From the NCBI GenBank assembly GCA_934276485.1, contig CAKQTE010000028.1, forward strand, positions 1 through 5,814: DNA of 5,814 nucleotides. The letters are read 5' to 3'. This document shows, piece by piece, positions 1-5,770 of the stretch. Source of the stretch: an uncultured Spirochaetales bacterium (lineage in GTDB: Bacteria; Spirochaetota; Spirochaetia; Sphaerochaetales; Sphaerochaetaceae). The notes beneath the pieces are model-generated. The model was not told the origin of the DNA, ran no database searches, and saw only the letters and a list, made by a program, of their open reading frames with translations. Position 1 is the stretch's first letter. Each line of letters starts with the position of its first letter. The translations under genes and the position numbers were made by a program.

Positions 1-41
1 GCAAGAAGAGCAACCAATGCAATAGAAAGAATCTTTTTCAT
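1..41 (-). CDS. Partial CDS: N-terminus of an exported protein (signal peptide only)
   Basis: Read on the minus strand from an ATG at 41-39, the 13 complete codons give MKKILSIALVALL, and the frame stays open to the window edge. Two lysines followed by an unbroken hydrophobic stretch are the start of a Sec-type signal peptide, so the product is probably exported or a lipoprotein. A ribosome site reading GAGG (50-47) sits 5 nt before the ATG, which supports the start. The gene is divergent from the recombinase. Too little is visible to name it; a sugar-binding protein or an outer-membrane protein would both fit such a leader. The call as a gene start rests on the RBS plus the signal-peptide pattern. 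Confidence 0.7.
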   Translation of the reverse strand, partial: MKKILSIALVALL

Positions 42-78
42 TATTTCCTCAAAAGGAGTATAGGGAATAATTACTTGC

Positions 79-106
79 AATATAAATAAATATCATTGCG
101 AGTAAA
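79..106 (-). promoter_or_regulatory. Possible promoter of the minus-strand exported-protein gene
   Basis: On the minus strand, TTTACT (106-101) is followed after 16 nt by TATATT (84-79), matching the sigma-70 consensus at 4/6 and 5/6 positions. Transcription would begin near position 72, leaving a leader of about 30 nt that contains the GAGG ribosome site at 50-47. The geometry is sensible, but the region is A+T-rich and such matches arise easily by chance. Confidence 0.35.
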
Positions 107-140
107 GAATATGGTGTAGAAATTCAAAGGTCTTTGGCTT

Positions 141-170
141 TTGTTGTGAAATAATGCATCTTAGTATAAT
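141..170 (+). promoter_or_regulatory. Promoter-like TTGTTG-18-TATAAT upstream of the recombinase
   Basis: TTGTTG (141-146) and a perfect TATAAT (165-170) are separated by 18 nt. The -10 abuts the ribosome site AGGAGGG (171-177), so a normal start point near 176-178 would leave the Shine-Dalgarno out of the message. Either the match is fortuitous, the transcript is effectively leaderless, or the gene is read from farther upstream. Confidence 0.25.
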
Positions 171-182
171 AGGAGGGACAGT

Positions 183-1412
183 ATGGCACATAGAACACAA
201 TTCTATGTTTATAAGAGAAAGAAAACCAAAAGAAGTTATTGGTATGTTTGTTACCTTGATCCTGTTACAGGTAAGCAGGGGAATGCAAAGTCCATTGATG
301 TTTTGAAAGAGAGACTAGGAGAGATGGATTTTCGTACAGTCACTAGAAGGGATGAGGCTGTGATCATAGCGCAGCATGCTCTCGATAAAGGTCTGATCTA
401 TAGTCCAGTTGCAGGAATATCTTATGCAGAATATTGCTTGAGATTCTGGGATTTTGATAACTCTGAATATATTGCGATGCGCAACTATTCAAAGCCAAAT
501 TCAATAGGACGTGAATATGCTAACAATATGGTCTATTCCCTGAACAAACATATCATTCCTAACATTCCTAAAGGATTAAAACTACATCAAGTTACGACAA
601 GTCTATTGGAGTCTCTTGTTCGTAATCTATATGAAAAAGGATTGGCATCCGGTAGCGTACAGATCATAGCATATTCATTCTTGCTACCTTTGAAGGAAGC
701 AGAAAGAGTAGGACTTATAGAAAAGAATCCTGCTAAGAGAATGATGAAGATATCACGAGTAGAGAAGATCAGAGGGTGCTTAACACATGAAGAGCTAGCT
801 CGGTTATGCAAAGCTTTAGAAGAGCATAAGTGTGATATCTTCCCATCATACTATCTTGCAATATTGCTAGGCATTGTGACTGGAATGCGTTCTGGCGAGA
901 TTCGTGCACTCAATGTATCAGACTTGGTTCCATCCGGTCTTGATGGTTGGACAAAGATCAATATAGTTCATTCAATTGCTCCATTTACAGGCTTGAAAGA
1001 AACCAAAGGTAAATACGATAGAGCAGTTCTTATTCCAGATAGCATCGCAACAGAACTTATGGGTAATGCAAATGAAGAAGGCTTATTGCTTCCATCGAAG
1101 CAAAAGGGTGGATATATATCAGCGCCAACACTTCGCTCAGAGTTCTATGCACTGCTACAGGAAATAGGTATCGATAACGATGAAAGAGAGAAGAGAAACA
1201 TAACATTCCATTCTCTTCGTCACACGTTCTCCACCCTTGGACGAGACTACAACATATCACAAGAAGATAGAATGGTTGTTCTTGGGCACAAAAGCGTTGA
1301 GATCAATGATCGCTATACCCATGAATCAATAGAAGCATTGAAGAATGTAGCATCGTTGACAGACGTGTTATTTTCGCTTGTTCGAAGTGCAGATATTAGT
1401 GCAGTTTTCTAG
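183..1412 (+). CDS. Tyrosine recombinase / phage-type integrase
   Basis: DNA strand-exchange enzyme of the tyrosine recombinase (phage integrase, XerC/D-like) family, 409 aa, a usual length for element integrases. The catalytic domain covers roughly residues 195-395 and carries the full active-site set: R236 in TGMRSGEI, K275 in the beta-hairpin segment TKGKYDRAVLIP, H343 and R346 in HSLRHTFST, H369 in VLGHKS, and the nucleophile Y378 in RYTHES. Residues about 80-190 look like the SAM-like core-binding domain, and the basic first 55 residues (KRKKTKR followed by aromatic strands) resemble an arm-type DNA-binding domain. The ATG is chosen because AGGAGG at 171-176 lies 6 nt before it. No excisionase, relaxase, phage or transposon gene is visible beside it, and it converges on a metabolic gene, so it may sit at the edge of a larger element or be a solitary recombinase. 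Its target site cannot be told from this window. Confidence 0.93.
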   Translation: MAHRTQFYVYKRKKTKRSYWYVCYLDPVTGKQGNAKSIDVLKERLGEMDFRTVTRRDEAVIIAQHALDKGLIYSPVAGISYAEYCLRFWDFDNSEYIAMRNYSKPNSIGREYANNMVYSLNKHIIPNIPKGLKLHQVTTSLLESLVRNLYEKGLASGSVQIIAYSFLLPLKEAERVGLIEKNPAKRMMKISRVEKIRGCLTHEELARLCKALEEHKCDIFPSYYLAILLGIVTGMRSGEIRALNVSDLVPSGLDGWTKINIVHSIAPFTGLKETKGKYDRAVLIPDSIATELMGNANEEGLLLPSKQKGGYISAPTLRSEFYALLQEIGIDNDEREKRNITFHSLRHTFSTLGRDYNISQEDRMVVLGHKSVEINDRYTHESIEALKNVASLTDVLFSLVRSADISAVF

Positions 1413-1448
1413 CCAAAAAGAAAGCTTCCTCGTCTTAGAGAAAGCTTT
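1413..1448 (-). terminator. Rho-independent terminator of the NagB-like gene
   Basis: A hairpin lies between the two convergent genes: AAAGCTT (1421-1427) pairs with AAGCTTT (1442-1448), then after a C/A mismatch CTC (1429-1431) pairs with GAG (1438-1440), closing a 6-nt loop. On the minus strand it begins 5 nt after the TAA stop of the NagB-like gene and is followed by CTTTTTGG (1420-1413), a T-tract in the right place. On the plus strand the hairpin is followed only by ATGGATT, so it is probably weak for the recombinase transcript. Confidence 0.65.
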
Positions 1449-1453
1449 ATGGA

Positions 1454-2206
1454 TTAGAATCTTCTATCACTAAGAATCAGAAATGACGATGGCCTGTCGA
1501 GAAATAGATGTACATCGTGTCCTTGTCTTAAAGCAGCGCAGGGGGAAGCTGCTGTCATATCATCATAGAGGGCCATTGCAACAGCGCGCGCCTTTCTCTG
1601 ATCTGGGCATGCACAGATTATGTGCTTGCTGGAAACAATCTCCCTAATTGACATCGTAATAGCTTTCTCTGGAACTTCTTCTAGAGTCTTGAACCAGCCT
1701 TCGCTAACTTGTTGGCGTCTGGATCTCTTCTCAAGCTCTACCACAATATAAGGATTGTCGGTAATGAAATCTGCTGGAGGATCATTTAATGCAAGATGTC
1801 CGTTTTCACCAATACATACAAAAGATACATCCAATGGATAATCCTTCATCTTCTCGTTTAGCTCTTTTATTGTTTCATGAACCTTTGACTTATCAGGATT
1901 GATTCTTGTAATTGATCCAACTGGAGGAATCTTTGATAGAAATGCATCATTTAGAAAGTTATATGATGATGCTTTATGGTCTTTTGATATCCCTACATAT
2001 TCATCTAAAAAGAATACATTGACCTTTGACCAATCGATGCCTTCTTCCTTGCTAAGTGCATTCAGGGTTTGCATCTGGCTTGTTCCAGTGACAAATGCAA
2101 GATTAGCACAGCCATTTTCTGCAATAGCTTCTCTTATCTCTTCAGCTCCTGTTTTAGCTGCTTGCACTCCTAAATCCATTCTGTCTTCACAAATGGTTAG
2201 TCTCAT
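1454..2206 (-). CDS. NagB-like glucosamine-6-phosphate deaminase/isomerase family protein, variant active site
   Basis: Member of the glucosamine-6-phosphate deaminase/6-phosphogluconolactonase superfamily (COG0363), 250 aa against 266 for E. coli NagB. NagB converts glucosamine 6-phosphate to fructose 6-phosphate and ammonia in the cytoplasm. Visible hallmarks are a phosphate-loop region TGTSQ at 40-44 (PTGGTP in E. coli), the DEYVG motif with D68 matching catalytic Asp72, GENGH at 133-137 with H137 matching His143, and a lysine near 205 matching Lys208. Two catalytic positions differ: N135 stands where E. coli has Asp141, and D142 where it has Glu148. The segment matching the allosteric N-acetylglucosamine-6-phosphate site is not recognisable, suggesting no such activation. 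I therefore call it NagB-like rather than NagB; it may act on another amino-sugar or ketose phosphate. The start is supported by GGAGG 6 nt upstream (about 2217-2213). It is divergent from the uxu operon and convergent with the recombinase. Confidence 0.88.
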   Translation of the reverse strand: MRLTICEDRMDLGVQAAKTGAEEIREAIAENGCANLAFVTGTSQMQTLNALSKEEGIDWSKVNVFFLDEYVGISKDHKASSYNFLNDAFLSKIPPVGSITRINPDKSKVHETIKELNEKMKDYPLDVSFVCIGENGHLALNDPPADFITDNPYIVVELEKRSRRQQVSEGWFKTLEEVPEKAITMSIREIVSSKHIICACPDQRKARAVAMALYDDMTAASPCAALRQGHDVHLFLDRPSSFLILSDRRF

Positions 2207-2230
2207 GAGAATCCTCCGTCAACATAGCGT

Positions 2231-2259
2231 ATCTTAACTAAAATAATAGAATTTGTAAA
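2231..2259 (-). promoter_or_regulatory. Likely promoter of the NagB-like gene
   Basis: On the minus strand TTTACA (2259-2254) and TAAGAT (2236-2231) are spaced by 17 nt, each matching the sigma-70 consensus at five of six positions. Transcription would start near 2225, giving a leader of about 20 nt that includes the GGAGG ribosome site. It lies back to back with the uxuA promoter, its -35 element about 17 nt from that promoter's -35. Confidence 0.55.
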
Positions 2260-2276
2260 AGAAGTGAATTTAGAAG

Positions 2277-2307
2277 TTGACAATATAAAAAAGTAGGTTA
2301 ATATACT
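2277..2307 (+). promoter_or_regulatory. Likely promoter of the uxuA operon
   Basis: A perfect TTGACA (2277-2282) is followed after 19 nt by TATACT (2302-2307). The spacing is longer than the usual 17 nt; TAATAT at 2299-2304 (spacing 16) is an alternative -10. Transcription would begin near 2314, about 35 nt before the uxuA ATG, leaving the AGGAG ribosome site (2335-2339) in the leader. The -10 overlaps a perfect palindrome, which fits a repressed promoter. Confidence 0.55.
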
Positions 2308-2318
2308 AATATATTAGT
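2305..2318. promoter_or_regulatory. Perfect 14-bp palindrome, probable operator for the operon's GntR regulator
   Basis: ACTAATATATTAGT reads the same on both strands and is centred at 2311/2312. It overlaps the uxuA -10 hexamer and the expected start point, the classic place for a repressor. FCD-type GntR regulators bind short inverted repeats as dimers, and such a regulator is encoded in this operon. A second, imperfect repeat, TTAATATACTAA (2298-2309), overlaps its left side. The palindrome is a direct observation; that the GntR protein binds it is inference. Confidence 0.5.
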
Positions 2319-2348
2319 TAGAAAAACAAAGTATAGGAGATTATCAAT

Positions 2349-3428
2349 ATGCAGATGACTTTGAGATGGTTCGGTGACAAGTTTGATTCAGTCAAGCTTT
2401 GGCAGATTAGACAGATTCCAGGTGTTACTGGTGTTATTACTACTCTTTATGATATCCCAGCAGGAGAGGTATGGCCAATCGAGCGCATCCAGGCTTTGAA
2501 GAAAGAAGTTGAGGATGCAGGCTTAGAAATTGCTGGTATCGAATCTGTAAACATCCATGATGAGATCAAGATTGGCACACCAGAAAGAGAGAAGTACATC
2601 GATGCATATATCGAGACACTCGAGAATCTCGCTAAGTGTGATATCAAGCTCGTATGCTATAACTTCATGCCAGTATTCGACTGGACAAGAACAGACCTTG
2701 CAAAGATGCGCCCAGACGGATCTACTGTTCTTGCTTACGATCAGAGTGTTGTTGACACAATCGATCCTCAGGTTTTCTTCGATCAGACAAATGACAGCTC
2801 AAATGGCTTTGTAATGCCAGGTTGGGAGCCAGAGAGACTTGCTAAGGTAAAGGAACTATTCAAGGCTTATGAAGGCATTGACGAAGAGAAGCTCTTTGAC
2901 AACCTAGTTTATTTCTTGAAGAGAATTCAACCAGTATGTGAAAAGTACGGTATCAAGATGGCAATCCATCCTGATGATCCAGCTTGGCCAGTATTTGGAC
3001 TACCAAGAATCATCACATCTAAGGAGAAGATCCTAAAGCTCATGAAGGCTGTTGATGCTCCATTCAATGGTCTCACATTCTGTGCAGGTTCATTTGGAAC
3101 AAATCCTGAAAATGATCTTCCTGGAATCATCAGAGCACTTCCTGGTAGAGTTCACTTTGCACATGTTAGAAACCTTCATCACTTTGCTCCTGGTGTATTT
3201 GAGGAAGCTGCACACCTATCATCAGATGGTTCATTTGACCTATATGAGATCGTAAAGGCTCTCTACGAAACAGGTTTTGATGGTCCTATCAGACCAGACC
3301 ATGGAAGAATGATCTGGGGCGAGAAAGCAATGCCAGGATATGGTCTATATGACAGAGCTTTGGGCGCTTACTATATCCAGGGTCTCTGGGAAGCAATCGA
3401 TAAAAACAAGAAGAGTATGGAAGGCTAA
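2349..3428 (+). CDS. uxuA: Mannonate dehydratase UxuA
   Basis: Cytoplasmic enzyme that dehydrates D-mannonate to 2-keto-3-deoxy-D-gluconate in glucuronate catabolism (EC 4.2.1.8). The 359-aa protein is the shorter form common in Gram-positive and other anaerobic bacteria; E. coli UxuA has 394. It is a metal-dependent TIM-barrel enzyme, and family motifs run its whole length: GVTGVITTLYDIPAGEVW (25-42), ESVNIHDEIK (65-74), CYNFMPVFDWTRTDL (103-117), IHPDDP (206-211), CAGSFG (245-250), HFAHVRN (269-275), EEAAHL (285-290) and RPDHGR (315-320). H207, C245, H272 and D317 occupy the positions of the conserved His-Cys-His-Asp metal ligands. The start is supported by AGGAG at 2335-2339. Thirteen of 15 arginines use AGA, a tighter codon choice than in the regulator behind it, suggesting high expression. 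It is first in an operon with the GntR regulator, 3 nt downstream, and uxuB. Confidence 0.97.
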   Translation: MQMTLRWFGDKFDSVKLWQIRQIPGVTGVITTLYDIPAGEVWPIERIQALKKEVEDAGLEIAGIESVNIHDEIKIGTPEREKYIDAYIETLENLAKCDIKLVCYNFMPVFDWTRTDLAKMRPDGSTVLAYDQSVVDTIDPQVFFDQTNDSSNGFVMPGWEPERLAKVKELFKAYEGIDEEKLFDNLVYFLKRIQPVCEKYGIKMAIHPDDPAWPVFGLPRIITSKEKILKLMKAVDAPFNGLTFCAGSFGTNPENDLPGIIRALPGRVHFAHVRNLHHFAPGVFEEAAHLSSDGSFDLYEIVKALYETGFDGPIRPDHGRMIWGEKAMPGYGLYDRALGAYYIQGLWEAIDKNKKSMEG

Positions 3429-3431
3429 AGA

Positions 3432-4091
3432 GTGCGACAAACATCCAGTCAGATCATCTATAACATCATCAAGGACGATATCATCTATCTAAGACGAAAG
3501 CCTGGAGAAGAGCTGAATATCAAGACACTTTCAGAGGAAATGGAAGTGTCTCGTAGTCCTGTTAGAGATGCGTTGATGATTCTGCAAAATGAGGCCTTGG
3601 TTGACATGATCCCTCAAAGAGGATGCTGGGTGTCTCTAATCAATCTAGATAGAGTAGACGAAGAAAGACTTCTTCGTCTCACTTTAGAGCGATGTGTATG
3701 CGAGCACCTTTCAGGAAAGCTAAAGAAGTCAGATATTGCAAAGATCCAATATTGCATTCAAGTTCAGCGCGAGAGTTTGGAAAAGGGCGACATGCAAAAC
3801 TTCTACGCATATGACGATGAGATGCATCACGTCTATTTCAAGGCTTCCGGACTTGAGAATTTCTGGAACCTTTGGATACGAGAGACTGGCAACTATAGGC
3901 GTGTCAGACTACTATCTTTCGACGCTGAAGGTAGTGCTGAGAGAAACATCCAGCAGCATGAAGAGCTGCTAGATGCATTCGAGAGAGAAGATTTCAAGTG
4001 TGCTTACGATATTCTAAGTGAGCACATCATGAAACTAGACTATGAAAAGAATGAAATCATTAAACATCATTCTGATTATTTCTTGAGGTAA
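3432..4091 (+). CDS. GntR-family (FadR/FCD subfamily) transcriptional regulator of the uxu operon
   Basis: DNA-binding regulator, 219 aa, of the FadR/FCD branch of GntR that includes UxuR and ExuR. The winged helix-turn-helix covers about residues 5-68, with the recognition segment LSEEMEVSRSPVRDAL at 33-48 and the wing at 57-68 (LVDMIPQRGCWV). The C-terminal all-helical FCD ligand-binding domain (about 75-210) shows candidate metal or ligand residues D128, H132 (DDEMHH), H176 (QQHEELLDAF) and H198 (SEHIM). The start is a GTG only 3 nt after the uxuA stop; GGAAGG at 3419-3424, inside the end of uxuA, is the likely ribosome site, and an internal ATG start would cut into the helix-turn-helix. 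The weak start and mixed arginine codons (8 AGA, 4 CGA, 3 CGT, 2 AGG, 1 CGC) fit a protein made at low level through translational coupling. The likely effector is fructuronate, mannonate or a related acid, and the likely target is the palindrome before uxuA; both are inferred from context. Confidence 0.9.
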   Translation: MRQTSSQIIYNIIKDDIIYLRRKPGEELNIKTLSEEMEVSRSPVRDALMILQNEALVDMIPQRGCWVSLINLDRVDEERLLRLTLERCVCEHLSGKLKKSDIAKIQYCIQVQRESLEKGDMQNFYAYDDEMHHVYFKASGLENFWNLWIRETGNYRRVRLLSFDAEGSAERNIQQHEELLDAFEREDFKCAYDILSEHIMKLDYEKNEIIKHHSDYFLR

Positions 4092-4094
4092 GAG

Positions 4095-5708
4095 ATGAAA
4101 TTAAACAGAAATGAATTAAACAATGCTGTTTGGAGTGAGAAGGGCTATAAGGTTCCTTCCTTTGATATCGATTGCATAAGAGCAAATACTTATGCATCTC
4201 CAATCTGGGTTCACTTCGGTGCTGGTAATATCTTCAGAGGCTTTCCAGCACGCCTTGAGCAGAACCTAATTGAAAAAGGTCTTTCAGATAAGGGTATCGT
4301 TGTAGCAGAAGGTTTTGACTATGACATCATTAAGGATATCTACAATAAGTATGACAACCTTACATTGCTTGTAACACTAAAGGCTAATGGATCAATTGAC
4401 AAGGAAATCGTTGCATCTGTTACAGAAGCTTATCCTTGTGACTATCAATTCAAGGATGAATGGAATCGCTTTGTTGAAATCTTCAAGAACCCATCATTGC
4501 AGATGGTTTCATTCACTATTACAGAAAAGGGATATGCTCTAACAAAGCCAAATGGAGAGTATTTCCCACAATATCTTGAGGATTTTGTTGCAGGCCCTGG
4601 ATATGGAAAGATGATGCTTTCACGCCTTGCAGAGCTTTTGTTGTATAGATTCAGGGAAAACAAGGCACCAATTGCTTTGGTTTCCATGGATAACTGCTCT
4701 CATAACGGCGAGAAAGTTGAAAAGGCTATGCATACAATTGCATCCGAGTGGGTTAAGAATGGTAAGGTAGAGAAAGAGTTCCTTGATTGGCTCAAGAGCT
4801 CAAGCGTTTCATACCCTTGGTCAATGATCGATAAGATCACTCCACGTCCAGATGCATCAGTGTCAAAGATGCTTGAAGCTGATGGTTATGAGTGTGCTCA
4901 GCCAATCGTAACAGGAAAGGGAACTTACATTGCTTCATTTGTTAATGCAGAGGAAGCTGAATATCTTGTTATTGAAGACAATTTCCCTAATGGAAGACCT
5001 CAGCTAGAAGAAAGTGGCGTATATTTCACCACTCGTGACACTGTAAACAAAGTCGAGAAGATGAAGGTTTGCACATGTCTTAATCCTTTGCACACAGCTC
5101 TTGCTGTATATGGTTGCTTACTTGGCTACAACCTCATTTCAAAGGAAATGCAAGATAAGGACCTAGTAGCGCTAGTTAATAGAATTGGCTATGTTGAAGG
5201 ACTTCCTGTTGTAGTAGATCCTGGTATCATCAATCCAAAGTCATTCATTGACGAAGTATTGAATGTTAGAATTCCTAATCCATTCATGCCAGATACTCCT
5301 CAGCGTATTGCTACCGATACTTCCCAGAAGCTTGCTATCAGATTTGGAGAGACTATCAAGGCATATAAAGCACAGGGCTTGGATATGAATAACCTTAAGG
5401 CTATTCCTCTAGTATTTGCTGGCTGGCTAAGATATTTGATGGCAATCGATGATAATGGAGATGCATTCACACCATCTGCTGATCCTCTTCTTGAGTATGG
5501 AATGGAATGTGTAAAGGGAATCACACTAGGCTATGAAGGCTCATTTGATTCTGTAAAGGCAATTCTTTCAAACGAGAAGATCTTCGGTGTTGATCTATAT
5601 GAGTATGGACTTGCAGATCTCACACTTGATTACTTCAAGAGAATGATCGCACATAAGGGTGCTATCAGAGAGACACTTGAAACATACCTAGTAGTTTGTA
5701 ACATCTAA
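4095..5708 (+). CDS. uxuB: Fructuronate reductase-type mannitol dehydrogenase family protein (UxuB-like)
   Basis: Long-chain polyol-specific dehydrogenase of the mannitol dehydrogenase family. Beside uxuA its expected reaction is NADH-dependent reduction of D-fructuronate to D-mannonate (EC 1.1.1.57) in the cytoplasm. The N-terminal Rossmann domain carries FGAGNIFRGF (41-50) and TEKGY (143-147), followed by MDNCSHNG (198-205), the family's DN..NG motif. The boundary motif VSYPWSMIDKITP (238-250) leads to the all-helical C-terminal domain, with the catalytic triad most likely K324, N330 and H333 in MKVCTCLNPLHTALA. At 537 aa it is longer than E. coli UxuB (486), typical of a separate long subgroup, so mannitol or another polyol/keto-acid pair cannot be excluded from sequence alone. 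The ATG lies 3 nt after the regulator's stop, with GAGG at 4085-4088 just before that stop, so translation is coupled. No strong terminator follows the stop codon. Confidence 0.88.
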   Translation: MKLNRNELNNAVWSEKGYKVPSFDIDCIRANTYASPIWVHFGAGNIFRGFPARLEQNLIEKGLSDKGIVVAEGFDYDIIKDIYNKYDNLTLLVTLKANGSIDKEIVASVTEAYPCDYQFKDEWNRFVEIFKNPSLQMVSFTITEKGYALTKPNGEYFPQYLEDFVAGPGYGKMMLSRLAELLLYRFRENKAPIALVSMDNCSHNGEKVEKAMHTIASEWVKNGKVEKEFLDWLKSSSVSYPWSMIDKITPRPDASVSKMLEADGYECAQPIVTGKGTYIASFVNAEEAEYLVIEDNFPNGRPQLEESGVYFTTRDTVNKVEKMKVCTCLNPLHTALAVYGCLLGYNLISKEMQDKDLVALVNRIGYVEGLPVVVDPGIINPKSFIDEVLNVRIPNPFMPDTPQRIATDTSQKLAIRFGETIKAYKAQGLDMNNLKAIPLVFAGWLRYLMAIDDNGDAFTPSADPLLEYGMECVKGITLGYEGSFDSVKAILSNEKIFGVDLYEYGLADLTLDYFKRMIAHKGAIRETLETYLVVCNI

Positions 5709-5770
5709 AACTTTTAATATATCAATCTTTATGTTATCTTGGTTTTAGCTTAAAATTAGGAGGCATAGGT
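5709..5770 (+). other. Short gap after uxuB: ribosome site, no clear terminator or promoter
   Basis: This 62-nt A+T-rich gap holds AGGAGG (5758-5763), placed 7 nt before the next ATG. The only inverted repeat seen is TTTTA-GCT-TAAAA (5743-5755), which has no G/C stem and cannot be a convincing terminator. TAAAAT (5751-5756) resembles a -10 but lies too close to the ribosome site to serve the next gene. The downstream gene may therefore be read through from the uxu operon. Confidence 0.45.

Noticed and set aside
1421..1448. Repeated AAAGCTT (1421-1427 and 1441-1447) considered as an attachment-site direct repeat for the recombinase
   Set aside because: AAGCTT is self-complementary, so the two copies are better explained as the arms of a terminator hairpin with a T-tract on the minus strand.
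28..1463. AGAATCTT near 29-36 and again near 1456-1463, flanking the recombinase, considered as att direct repeats
   Set aside because: Only 8 bp match exactly, each lies within coding sequence of a different gene (the signal-peptide gene and the end of the NagB-like gene), and such matches occur by chance.
1454..2206. 6-phosphogluconolactonase as the identity of the NagB-like gene
   Set aside because: That family carries a GxxDGHTASLFP motif. Here GENGHLALNDPP and DEYVG place it on the NagB side of the superfamily.
1899..2237. 112-codon open frame on the plus strand
   Set aside because: It lies almost wholly antisense to the NagB-like gene, which has clear family motifs and an RBS. The frame's own translation shows no family pattern and it covers that gene's promoter, so it is a shadow frame.
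2447..3255. Several 66-85 codon open frames on both strands within uxuA
   Set aside because: All are contained in the strongly supported uxuA frame, lack good ribosome sites and give low-complexity translations.
5743..5755. TTTTA-GCT-TAAAA as a terminator for uxuB
   Set aside because: The stem is five A-T pairs with a 3-nt loop and no T-tract after it, so it would not be stable.
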